Part shown: positions 1-6,523 of the stretch, piece by piece
How positions within the stretch are numbered: the first letter of the stretch is position 1
How the letters are laid out: each line of letters opens with the position of its first letter
Assembly: GCA_041781135.1 (NCBI GenBank)
Contig: JBHAZV010000050.1
Coordinates: forward strand, 1-9,738
Source of the DNA: JAUMXJ01 sp041781135
GTDB lineage: Bacteria > Bacillota > Clostridia > Peptostreptococcales > Acidaminobacteraceae
DNA: 9,738 nt
Direction: 5' to 3'
Program-made: the position numbers and the translations under genes
The notes under the pieces: generated by a model
The model's database searches: none
What the model was told of the DNA's origin: nothing
The model's input: only the letters and a program-made list of their open reading frames with translations

Positions 1-828
1 AGCCTTAAGCGCTTCAATCGGATACGAGCTTGACATCTCCACCGGCACGACGCCAAGCAGATAATCCTCGACCGCCACCCTGTTCACAAGCGAAAAATAT
101 CCCGCCGAACCGAGAGTATACCTGAATCCGCCTCTGTAACCGTGAACATCCTGAGCGGAGGAACACGCCATTTTGCTTACACTCGTACAAACCGCCGCAT
201 CCTTGTTCGATGCGGACATTATCGCCACTATTTCGCCGCTGACACGCGACCGCACCGTAAAAAGACTATCTCCGCTCTCCGGAGAGCCTCCATGCTCATT
301 TGCAAACGCAAGCGCCGCATCGTAGCTTTCAAACCCCGGAACCACTATCGCAGGAGAATAATCGTAACACCATACTGCAGCCAAGCCACTGTTTCGGTAT
401 GCTGCAAGCCTCGATTCCATTACAGAAACGTCATAACTTCCGTCGGCGCGCACCCCAAGCGCATTCAAATCAAATCGCTCAAGCACGACATAGTATCCGC
501 AATTCGGAATAAGCCTAACTGAAAAAACGGGATTTCCAGCAAACTCCGAGAGCATAAATTTTGCGGAGCGCTCGCCGTCTCTGCCGACAGCTTCGGTCTT
601 GCCGATCTTATCAGAGGCATGAGGCGAAATCAGCATATAAAAAGCGTCATCCGCGCTAAGTTCAGTCCACTCCGGCGACATTCTGCCATAGTAAACGCCC
701 ACATCCAACAGCCGCACCTCTGCAAAGCTTGGCACACCAAACAATGCCGCCAAGACAAATACCGCAATAAGCTGCCAAACAAACAGCGCAGATCGCCCGA
801 TTCCACCCAAGCATTTACAGCTGTTCAT
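1..828 (-). CDS. SpoIID/LytB domain secreted protein (3' end beyond window)
   Basis: Reading the minus strand gives an open frame from an ATG at 828 to the window edge, about 276 residues without a stop. Residues 1-36 form a signal peptide: a short N-terminus with a few Lys/Arg, a hydrophobic core (LIAVFVLAALFGV) and a likely cleavage site after SFA. A region of about 200 residues follows, including a stretch near residues 160-175 with an FxSYDAALAFA pattern resembling SPOR-type repeats. From about residue 215 the sequence matches the SpoIID family: YRGGFRYTL, then LVNRVAVEDYLLGVVPVEM and PIEALKA. The Glu of VPVEM (residue 264) aligns with the catalytic Glu of the SpoIID lytic transglycosylase, which degrades denuded glycan strands during spore engulfment; LytB relatives act as amidase enhancers. 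The 828 start is preferred over an in-frame ATG at 840 because GAGG lies 6 nt upstream. It overlaps the ruvB 3' end by 14 bp. The long N-terminus leaves SpoIID proper versus a LytB-like paralogue open. Confidence 0.88.
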   Translation of the reverse strand, partial: MNSCKCLGGIGRSALFVWQLIAVFVLAALFGVPSFAEVRLLDVGVYYGRMSPEWTELSADDAFYMLISPHASDKIGKTEAVGRDGERSAKFMLSEFAGNPVFSVRLIPNCGYYVVLERFDLNALGVRADGSYDVSVMESRLAAYRNSGLAAVWCYDYSPAIVVPGFESYDAALAFANEHGGSPESGDSLFTVRSRVSGEIVAIMSASNKDAAVCTSVSKMACSSAQDVHGYRGGFRYTLGSAGYFSLVNRVAVEDYLLGVVPVEMSSSYPIEALKA

Positions 829-1852
829 CGCATACCTCATTCAACAGTTCATAACCAAGATGCTTCCTTGCCTTATCCGTCACCATGCGCCCCCTCGGCG
901 TTCTCAGAATAAACCCCATCTGCACCAGGTACGGTTCATACACATCTTCTATCGTAATCGCTTCCTCGCCGGTGACTGCGGCAATTGCATCCACTCCGAC
1001 CGGCCCGCCGCCGTGATTTTCTATAATACTTGTAAGAAGCCGCCTGTCTACCGCATCGAGCCCAAGCGAATCGACTTCAAGAAGCTCCAACGCTTCGCGT
1101 GCAATATCCGCACTAAGCAGCCCGCCTCCCCGAACCAGCGCATAATCGCCTACCCTGCGGAGTATTCTGTTTGCAATCCTCGGCGTTCCCCTGCTTCTCA
1201 TCGAAAGCTCCGCCACAGCGTCATCGTCAATATTTATTCCGAGAATACCGGCAGAACGCGCCAAAATCTTTGATAGATCCTTGGGTTCATAGAGATTTAA
1301 TTTACATATAATTCCAAATCTGTCTCTGAGCGGAGCGGTCAGCTGTCCAGATCTCGTAGTAGCTCCAATAAGAGTAAACTTAGGCAGTTTAAGCCGCAGC
1401 GACTTAGCCCCTGCACCCTGACCGGTGACAACATCGACAACAAAATCCTCCATCGCAGGATACAAAACTTCCTCCACAACGCGCGGCAGCCTGTGAATTT
1501 CGTCTATAAACAGCACATCTCCTTCTCTTAGGCTCATAAGTACAGCGACAAGATCTCCGGCTCTCTCTACAGCCGGTCCTGATGTGACCTTGATCCCTAC
1601 GCCGAGTTCATTTGCAATAATATGAGCAAGCGTTGTCTTTCCAAGCCCGGGCGGCCCGTACAGCAAAGTATGATCCAGCGGCTCGCTCTTTATCTTTGCA
1701 GCGTTTATAAAAATAGACATTTTTTCGCAAACCTTGTCCTGACCTATATAATCGCCCAGCGAAACAGGTCGAATCGCCGGCAGTTCGCGTTCAAGCTTTT
1801 TCGGAGTCAAAAACCGCTCCGTGCGAAAACGTTTATTGCCATGTGTATCCAT
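815..1852 (-). CDS. ruvB: Holliday junction branch migration helicase RuvB
   Basis: The 345-residue protein has the usual RuvB length and all family motifs. RuvB is the hexameric AAA+ motor that, loaded on RuvA-bound Holliday junctions, drives branch migration in recombinational repair; it acts on DNA in the cytoplasm. Visible elements are the N-terminal LRP-type segment ending in IGQDK (to residue 40), Walker A GPPGLGKTT (66-74), Walker B LFIDEIH (114-120), sensor 1 GATTRSG (163-169), the arginine finger region PLRDRFG (174-180, probably Arg176), sensor 2 GTPRIANR (222-229), and the C-terminal winged helix with GFILRTPRGR (313-322). The ATG lies 3 bp after the ruvA stop, and a G-rich GGGG stretch within the ruvA end can serve as a weak ribosome binding site, so translation coupled to ruvA is likely. 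No motif is missing and identification is secure. Confidence 0.98.
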   Translation of the reverse strand: MDTHGNKRFRTERFLTPKKLERELPAIRPVSLGDYIGQDKVCEKMSIFINAAKIKSEPLDHTLLYGPPGLGKTTLAHIIANELGVGIKVTSGPAVERAGDLVAVLMSLREGDVLFIDEIHRLPRVVEEVLYPAMEDFVVDVVTGQGAGAKSLRLKLPKFTLIGATTRSGQLTAPLRDRFGIICKLNLYEPKDLSKILARSAGILGINIDDDAVAELSMRSRGTPRIANRILRRVGDYALVRGGGLLSADIAREALELLEVDSLGLDAVDRRLLTSIIENHGGGPVGVDAIAAVTGEEAITIEDVYEPYLVQMGFILRTPRGRMVTDKARKHLGYELLNEVCDEQL

Positions 1853-1855
1853 CCA

Positions 1856-2455
1856 CTACCCCATCGCTCTTTGAAGCGCCGCCCTAAGCACCTCTTCCGT
1901 GCCAAGACCGGCTCTGTCAATTCCCGCAAGCATCCGCTGCGCTTCGGCTTTCTTGTAACCAAGTGCGACAAGCGCGCCAAGCGCCTCGTCGTCAGAGGAA
2001 TCGTCCTGCTCGCCCAAAGCACCTATACCGCTGCTGTTTGAGGCTGACATAGCTATCATCTGCGCTCTGTCGCTGAGTTCTACCACTATCCTTTCTGCCG
2101 TTTTTTTACCTATGCCCTGCGCCGTTTGAAGCAGCTTGGCATCCCTTGCAACTATCGCGCTGCATATATCGGCATAATTTATGGATGACAGCATTCCGAG
2201 CGCAACCTTCGGCCCTACTCCGCTGACAGTTATAAGCATCCTGAAAACGCCGAGCTCGGAGCGCGTAGAAAAGCCCACGAGAATCATTGCATCCTCGCGG
2301 ACAATCAGTTCCGTAAATACGGTATGCTGAGCATCTTCCGTCAGTTCTGCCAAGGAAGACGCCGTGCTCAGCACCCTTAAACCGATACCGCCGCATTCTA
2401 TCACAAAACTATCCGCATCCTTGTATATGACCGGACCTCTGATATAATCAATCAT
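1856..2455 (-). CDS. ruvA: Holliday junction DNA-binding protein RuvA
   Basis: The protein has 199 residues, typical for RuvA, the tetrameric subunit that binds four-way junctions and recruits RuvB. The N-terminal OB-fold domain (about 1-63) starts with DYIRGPV and ends with REDAMILVGF. Two helix-hairpin-helix motifs follow: VSGVGPK (77-83) and QGIGKKTAERI (113-123). A flexible acidic/Ser-rich linker spans about 135-157, and domain III (about 158-199), which contacts RuvB, begins with ALVALGYKKAEA. The start is fixed by the family-typical N-terminus and by an in-frame TGA two codons upstream. The start has no recognisable Shine-Dalgarno, which is unusual; a TATACT hexamer ends only 5 nt before the ATG. 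It is followed 3 bp later by ruvB. No ruvC is seen upstream, where hemZ lies instead. Confidence 0.97.
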   Translation of the reverse strand: MIDYIRGPVIYKDADSFVIECGGIGLRVLSTASSLAELTEDAQHTVFTELIVREDAMILVGFSTRSELGVFRMLITVSGVGPKVALGMLSSINYADICSAIVARDAKLLQTAQGIGKKTAERIVVELSDRAQMIAMSASNSSGIGALGEQDDSSDDEALGALVALGYKKAEAQRMLAGIDRAGLGTEEVLRAALQRAMG

Positions 2456-2580
2456 ACTTCAGTATAACCCAAAAAATGACCAAAAAAAATTAAATACTCC
2501 TTACATTAGCGCGCTTTTGAGCTGTAAAATAAAGCGCAAGACTACTGCAAACCGCTTTTGCGAATTATCCGCAGGCTATG
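2456..2580 (-). promoter_or_regulatory. hemZ-ruvA intergenic region, candidate ruvAB control region
   Basis: This is the largest non-coding gap (125 bp). In the direction of transcription it contains an inverted repeat (2511-2537), an AAGGAG Shine-Dalgarno-like motif at 2502-2497 with no start codon at normal spacing, a run of eight T (2489-2482), and TATACT at 2466-2461, a 5 of 6 match to the -10 consensus. No good -35 hexamer stands 16-18 nt upstream of it. I looked for a Gram-positive SOS box (GAAC/GTTC dyad) and saw none. Because ruvA starts a functionally different gene group, a promoter is reasonable here, but the exact elements are unproven. Confidence 0.4.
2510..2538 (-). repeat. Inverted repeat (7-bp stem, 13-nt loop) upstream of ruvA
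   Basis: GCGCTTT at 2537-2531 is complementary to AAAGCGC at 2517-2511, with a further T-G wobble at 2538/2510. The loop is 13 nt. A T-run occurs about 20 nt after the stem, too far for a classical intrinsic terminator of the hemZ transcript. It may be an attenuated terminator, a leader hairpin or chance. Confidence 0.35.
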
Positions 2581-4005
2581 TCACTGCTTATGCATAAGTC
2601 CGCGCAGAGTTTCAATTTTAGATGTGACTTTGTCAAAATTGCTTATATACTCCTCTACGCTGCGGGCATTGGCAATCTGCTCATGCCTGTTCTCTGCCGG
2701 AAAACATATTTTGCTTACCCCGCCTGTTCCAACGGCAACTATCGTGCTGCGTTCGCTCATAATGCGAGAATTGTAAAGGCAGCCTGCGCCAGCCTTGCAA
2801 TAGCCCACATTTTCGAGATTTGCCAAAATCCGTTTTTGTCTGTAAAGATAGTATGGAGCATAACCCGCACGGCGCAGCACGGCATTCCCGCGCTCGCTCA
2901 TACGGACATACATCCTTCTTGCTTCATTGAAATCCCGACCGCCGCAAACATTGTCGCCGGCGGACTCCAGCGAGCCAAACAGCTCTGAACCGCGCTTGAG
3001 AGCCAAAGCATGAATGGTAATATTTTCCGGAGCTAAAGAAATAAGATATTCGAGGCCACGCACATATTCATCCTCACTCTCCATATCCAGACCAAGTATA
3101 ATATCAGAATTTATTAAAAGTCCCGCCGCTCTCGCCTGTGCAAACGCGGCTTCAAACTCTCCCTCATGCCTGCGGCGCATTGCAAAATCAAGAGCCGATG
3201 GCGTAAAGCTCTGAGGGTTTATCGAGACCCTGCCGACGCCATTGCGCCTAAGACACTCAAAAAGCTCCGGAGAAGTCGTATCACTTCTGCCAGCCTCAAA
3301 AGTAAATTCTCTGATCCGGTCTGCATCAGCATATTTCCGCAATATACCGCAAATCGTGTCTATCATTTCGGTGCTGAGAGTGGATGGAGTTCCTCCGCCA
3401 AAATATACGCAATCGACGATTTTGCCGAGCTGTTTCAGCATTTTTAAAGTTTCTTCCAGTTCTATACACAGATGCTCAAAATATGGTTCGAGCAGCCTGT
3501 GTTTAGTTGCAAGCGGCTGCATCGGAAAAGAGCAATACTTGCACCTTGTAGGGCAGAAAGGAACAGATACATATAAGCTTACAGAATTTTCCTCTGAAGT
3601 TGCCGCATCATTTTCATATTTGCCGATCTCCACTATAAGGCGCGCATTTTTCTCGTCGAGCAAATATTCAGAAACCAGAAAATCCACCGCCATGTCTGCA
3701 TTCAAACCCCCAGCCAGAAGCTGAGAAGCAAGTTTGACAGGCCTGACTCCAACCAGGATTCCCCAGCCTGTCGGCGTTCCGAATTTTTCCGCAAGATACC
3801 GAAAAACTCTGCGCTTCAATTCATTTTTTGAACATAGGCACGAAGTGGAAAAATCCAATGAACCGCCGCGCAAAAAGAGCCGCCCGTCAGATATAAACAG
3901 CTCAAAATCAGCATCATTCACAACCCTTGATTTTTCAAACCCAAAAACTCCGAGAATGCTTTCTATATCGTAATTATAGATGCCCCCCGATACAATGTAC
4001 TTCAT
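2581..4005 (-). CDS. hemZ: HemZ-type radical SAM coproporphyrinogen dehydrogenase-like protein
   Basis: The protein has 474 residues. A HemZ-like N-terminal domain covers about 1-140, followed by a radical SAM core with the CX3CX2C cluster motif (Cys151, Cys155, Cys158 in CPTRCKYC), GGGTPS (203-208), which belongs to the SAM-binding site, an EAGR segment (237-240) and RVSINPQSF (259-267). The region around YYLYRQK (385-391) and the C-terminal part match the HemN/HemZ family. Such enzymes use a [4Fe-4S] cluster and SAM; HemN oxidatively decarboxylates coproporphyrinogen III under anaerobic conditions. HemZ proteins also occur in Clostridia lacking a full heme pathway, so the true substrate is uncertain, and no other heme gene is in the window. 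The start fits the family N-terminus, but only a weak purine stretch (GTGGAT, about 17 nt upstream) precedes it. It lies 36 bp after the methyltransferase gene and is probably co-transcribed. Confidence 0.88.
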   Translation of the reverse strand: MKYIVSGGIYNYDIESILGVFGFEKSRVVNDADFELFISDGRLFLRGGSLDFSTSCLCSKNELKRRVFRYLAEKFGTPTGWGILVGVRPVKLASQLLAGGLNADMAVDFLVSEYLLDEKNARLIVEIGKYENDAATSEENSVSLYVSVPFCPTRCKYCSFPMQPLATKHRLLEPYFEHLCIELEETLKMLKQLGKIVDCVYFGGGTPSTLSTEMIDTICGILRKYADADRIREFTFEAGRSDTTSPELFECLRRNGVGRVSINPQSFTPSALDFAMRRRHEGEFEAAFAQARAAGLLINSDIILGLDMESEDEYVRGLEYLISLAPENITIHALALKRGSELFGSLESAGDNVCGGRDFNEARRMYVRMSERGNAVLRRAGYAPYYLYRQKRILANLENVGYCKAGAGCLYNSRIMSERSTIVAVGTGGVSKICFPAENRHEQIANARSVEEYISNFDKVTSKIETLRGLMHKQ

Positions 4006-4041
4006 AAAATACTGAATTTATCCACGATTTCGCCGCACAGC

Positions 4042-4620
4042 CTATCGCTTTTTAAGGATTACGTTCATCCAATATTTATCGATGCGATCAGCCCTCGCGT
4101 CCTTTGTTTTCCAAAGTTCTGCTGTTTCAAAGCCCTCGATGCGTTTTATAAGGCCGGCGATTTTATCTTCGTCAAAATCGTTAAAAACCCTGCCATTCTT
4201 TGTGCGCAAAGTCTTTCCGTACTTAAAGGACATATACAGCGCGCCGCCGTCCTTTAAGGCATTTCTGCACAGATTCAAAACCTGAACAATCTCTTCGTCA
4301 TCAAGGTGAAAGAAAACCGCCGAAGCCCAAATTGCATCAAACTCCCGCTCGTACCTCATATCGCGAATATCGACGCAAAGAACCTCGTTGTTCAGAAGAG
4401 TCCTTCCGCGCCTTACAACCTCCGGAGAATAATCCACAGAGACGACGTCATAACCACGCGATCTAAAATGGAGGCTGTCTCTGCCTGAACCAAAACCGGC
4501 ATCCAGAATCTTCGCTCCGGGAGAAAGATATTTCTCAAAAACCTCATAAATCGGTTTAAGGTCAAGTTTAAGTGTATTTTCAATCATATTTGCAGCATTC
4601 TTATTGTAATATTCCAGCAT
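4042..4620 (-). CDS. Class I SAM-dependent methyltransferase, small TehB-like type
   Basis: The 192-residue protein is a Rossmann-fold methyltransferase. Motif I is ILDAGFGSGRDS (38-49), the acidic residue that usually holds the SAM ribose is Asp63 in VVSVDYS, and post-motif segments are VDIRDM (83-88), FDAIWAS (94-100) and LKDGGALYMSFKYG (122-135). The start of the protein (YYNKNA), the GRD after motif I and the SFKYG strand resemble a widespread family of small methyltransferases often labelled TehB-like or tellurite-resistance-like; the substrate is not known from sequence. Relatives usually have Cys where this protein has Phe43, but the G-x-G-x-G pattern is intact. An in-frame GTG at 4626 exists, but GGAGGTGA at 4630-4623 overlaps it and sits at ideal distance from the ATG at 4620, which I take as the start. 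It stands between acpS and hemZ on the same strand; a link to either pathway is unproven. Confidence 0.85.
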   Translation of the reverse strand: MLEYYNKNAANMIENTLKLDLKPIYEVFEKYLSPGAKILDAGFGSGRDSLHFRSRGYDVVSVDYSPEVVRRGRTLLNNEVLCVDIRDMRYEREFDAIWASAVFFHLDDEEIVQVLNLCRNALKDGGALYMSFKYGKTLRTKNGRVFNDFDEDKIAGLIKRIEGFETAELWKTKDARADRIDKYWMNVILKKR

Positions 4621-4622
4621 AT

Positions 4623-4630
4623 TCACCTCC
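4623..4630 (-). promoter_or_regulatory. Strong Shine-Dalgarno of the methyltransferase gene
   Basis: GGAGGTGA is an 8-base match to the anti-Shine-Dalgarno complement. The GGAGG core ends 5 nt before ATG at 4620. It decides the start, since the upstream GTG lies inside this site. It contrasts with acpS, hemZ and ruvA, which lack a clear site. Confidence 0.8.
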
Positions 4631-4676
4631 GTTAGACTATTACTTAGTTTAATCTTGCCATAAATTACCTAAAAAA

Positions 4677-5108
4677 TCAAGAAATAACTACGAACGCGAC
4701 CGCAACAAGCTCCGAATGAGATATGCTGAGAGACGCCGTCCTAAAATTAAGCAATCTTGCCGCCTCGCCATAAAAAAACAATTCCGGCGCTCCAAAATCA
4801 TTATGCCCCACCTCTATATCGACAAATGAAAAACCTCTGATGCCTGTGCCGAGTGCCTTTGCCGCCGCTTCCTTCGCCGCAAAACACCCCGCCGCACGTT
4901 TTGGATTCCCGGCTATCCAGCCCCGTTCTCTCTCCGTAAAAACAGAAAGCTCGAAACGACTCGCAATCGCCAGATCAGAGCCGTGCAGGCTGCATTCCGA
5001 CAAAGGTTTGCCGCTTGCCGAAAACTCCGCGCCCGCCGAACCTACTGCGCCGCGCTCAATCAAACCCTTAATTCTCTCGATGTCCACGACATCTACGCCA
5101 ATATTCAT
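4677..5108 (-). CDS. acpS: Holo-[acyl carrier protein] synthase AcpS
   Basis: The 143-residue protein transfers the 4'-phosphopantetheine arm of CoA to a serine of acyl carrier protein, activating it for fatty acid synthesis in the cytoplasm. The family pattern is complete: GVDVVDIERI (4-13) with Asp6 as the N-terminal Mg ligand, FTERE (57-61), CFAAKEAAAKALGTG (75-89) with Glu80 as the second Mg ligand and Lys79, VDIEV (96-100), GAPEL (106-110), and SISHSE (128-133) near the end. AcpS proteins are usually about 120-126 residues; the excess here lies between residues 14 and 56, where a Gly/Ala/Ser-rich segment separates the first motif from FTERE. The ATG is 2 bp after the fumarase stop and has no Shine-Dalgarno, so translation probably depends on reinitiation after the upstream gene. 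Confidence 0.95.
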   Translation of the reverse strand: MNIGVDVVDIERIKGLIERGAVGSAGAEFSASGKPLSECSLHGSDLAIASRFELSVFTERERGWIAGNPKRAAGCFAAKEAAAKALGTGIRGFSFVDIEVGHNDFGAPELFFYGEAARLLNFRTASLSISHSELVAVAFVVIS

Positions 5109-5110
5109 AA

Positions 5111-6523
5111 CTAATAATCTAAATCAGCCACAACGACAGGAAAATCGAGCACCTCTAACCTCCGCACCGCCTCGGTTCCCAAGTCTTCAAAACATACGAC
5201 TTCACTCGAAACTATGCTCCTGCTCAAAACAGCTCCTGCGCCGCCAAGCGCAAGCAGGTACGGCACCTTGTGGCCGCAAAAATACTCCATTATCTCTCTG
5301 CCTCGGCGACCCTTTCCGATAGTGGCCGCAATGCCTCTGTCTACAAGGGCAAAACTCAGAGAATCCATCCTCTGGGATGTAGTAGGCCCGCACGAACCTA
5401 TGACCCTGCCGGGAGCCGCTTCGCTCGGCCCCGCATAGTATATCACGGCTCCGTTAAGATCGAACGGCAATTCTCCGCCGCGGCTGATAATCTCCGCAAA
5501 CCTGGTATGCGCCGCATCCCTCGCCGTATATATTTCCCCGCTTATCAAAAGCTCGTCGCCGCCTACTATATCGCCGCTCTCATAAAATTTCTTTATATCG
5601 GAAACAGAAACTCTGCGAATCGCTCTGCCCGCAGCATTCGCCGTTTTTGGATTCGCCGCCCGAGCTTTCAACTCGGCATATGCACGCTCGGCAACACCAG
5701 CATCACCTATATTGGCAAGCAGCTGCTCAACTCTCTTTTTTAGTGCATCGACTGCGGCATTGTCAGAAAAATCCAGTTTATGATGTCTTGAAGCATTGCA
5801 GTTTATGCTCACCGCAACAGGAAGTCCTGCAATATGGGTCGGATACTCTCTGACCGTTACTTTCGCAACTTCATCGTTACAGCAACTCAAAATGCGCTCT
5901 GCAAGCCACGGCACGCTCCTGCCGTACTCGCATCCGCCATCTTCAAACAATGCATACTTTGCCATCAATGCAGCCATTTCCAGATTTCCGCCCACACCCA
6001 CGCCAAGAAAAACAGGCGGACACGCCTTGGTGCTTGCAAGCTTCACGGTCTCCGCAACAAAACGGACTACTCCGTCCGCACCATCAGCAGGGCTCAGCAT
6101 GCAGGTCCTCGACATATTCTCCGAACCCATTCCCTTTGCGCCAAGCCTAATAACAAGACCATCCCCCTCAACCATAGCTACATGAACAATCGCCGGGGTG
6201 TTATCTCGAGTGTTTATACGCGACAATGCGCCAACCACCGATTTCCTAAGATAGCCAAGCAGGTAACCTCTCCTGACTCCTTCATTGATCGCCTCGACGA
6301 CAGTTCCGCCGTCTATATGTGCATCCGCACCAATTTCTACAAATGCCACCACAAGCCCTGTATCCTGACACAGAGGCGCGAACCCTGTTCCGGCAACCGC
6401 AGCGTTTTCAAGCAGCACAGGTATATTCTCTATATACGGCGCAATATCGCCCAAGACATAATTCATCTCAATACAAGAGAGGGACACCGCCTCCGCAATG
6501 TCCCCAAATTCATAATGCTTCAT
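5111..6523 (-). CDS. Class I fumarate hydratase, alpha and beta domains fused
   Basis: The 470-residue protein belongs to the iron-sulfur class I hydro-lyases that interconvert fumarate and L-malate; tartrate dehydratases share the fold, so tartrate is a possible substrate. The alpha part (about 1-275) carries LCQDTG (51-56), KGMGSENMS (130-138), CPPVFLGVGVGG (168-179) and NCNASRH (241-247). Cys52, Cys168 and Cys242 are the likely [4Fe-4S] ligands. The beta part (about 300-470) carries GEIYTARDAAHTR (329-341), AGPSEAAPGRVIGSCGPTTS (364-383), RMD (385-387) and TIGKGRRG (401-408). The two are joined by a linker around 272-305. In many anaerobes these are two genes of about 280 and 185 codons, and the fused length matches their sum rather than the longer E. 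coli FumA. The ATG overlaps the ftsH stop as ATGA, with GAGG about 10 nt upstream. The cluster would be oxygen-labile, in keeping with an anaerobe. Confidence 0.93.
   Translation of the reverse strand: MKHYEFGDIAEAVSLSCIEMNYVLGDIAPYIENIPVLLENAAVAGTGFAPLCQDTGLVVAFVEIGADAHIDGGTVVEAINEGVRRGYLLGYLRKSVVGALSRINTRDNTPAIVHVAMVEGDGLVIRLGAKGMGSENMSRTCMLSPADGADGVVRFVAETVKLASTKACPPVFLGVGVGGNLEMAALMAKYALFEDGGCEYGRSVPWLAERILSCCNDEVAKVTVREYPTHIAGLPVAVSINCNASRHHKLDFSDNAAVDALKKRVEQLLANIGDAGVAERAYAELKARAANPKTANAAGRAIRRVSVSDIKKFYESGDIVGGDELLISGEIYTARDAAHTRFAEIISRGGELPFDLNGAVIYYAGPSEAAPGRVIGSCGPTTSQRMDSLSFALVDRGIAATIGKGRRGREIMEYFCGHKVPYLLALGGAGAVLSRSIVSSEVVCFEDLGTEAVRRLEVLDFPVVVADLDY

Noticed and set aside
2106..2396. 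A 96-codon minus-strand frame inside ruvA
   Set aside because: It overlaps ruvA in another frame, and ruvA matches its family over the full length.
2545..2574. Short pairings (CTGC/GCAG, CGC/GCG, GCAAA/TTTGC) just after the hemZ stop
   Set aside because: They are mutually exclusive, 3-5 bp each, and no T-run follows, so no terminator or riboswitch is supported.
4626..4676. Possible promoter before the methyltransferase gene (TTGATT with a CAAGAT at 17-bp spacing)
   Set aside because: The -10 matches the consensus at only three positions, and the gap is short enough for read-through from acpS.
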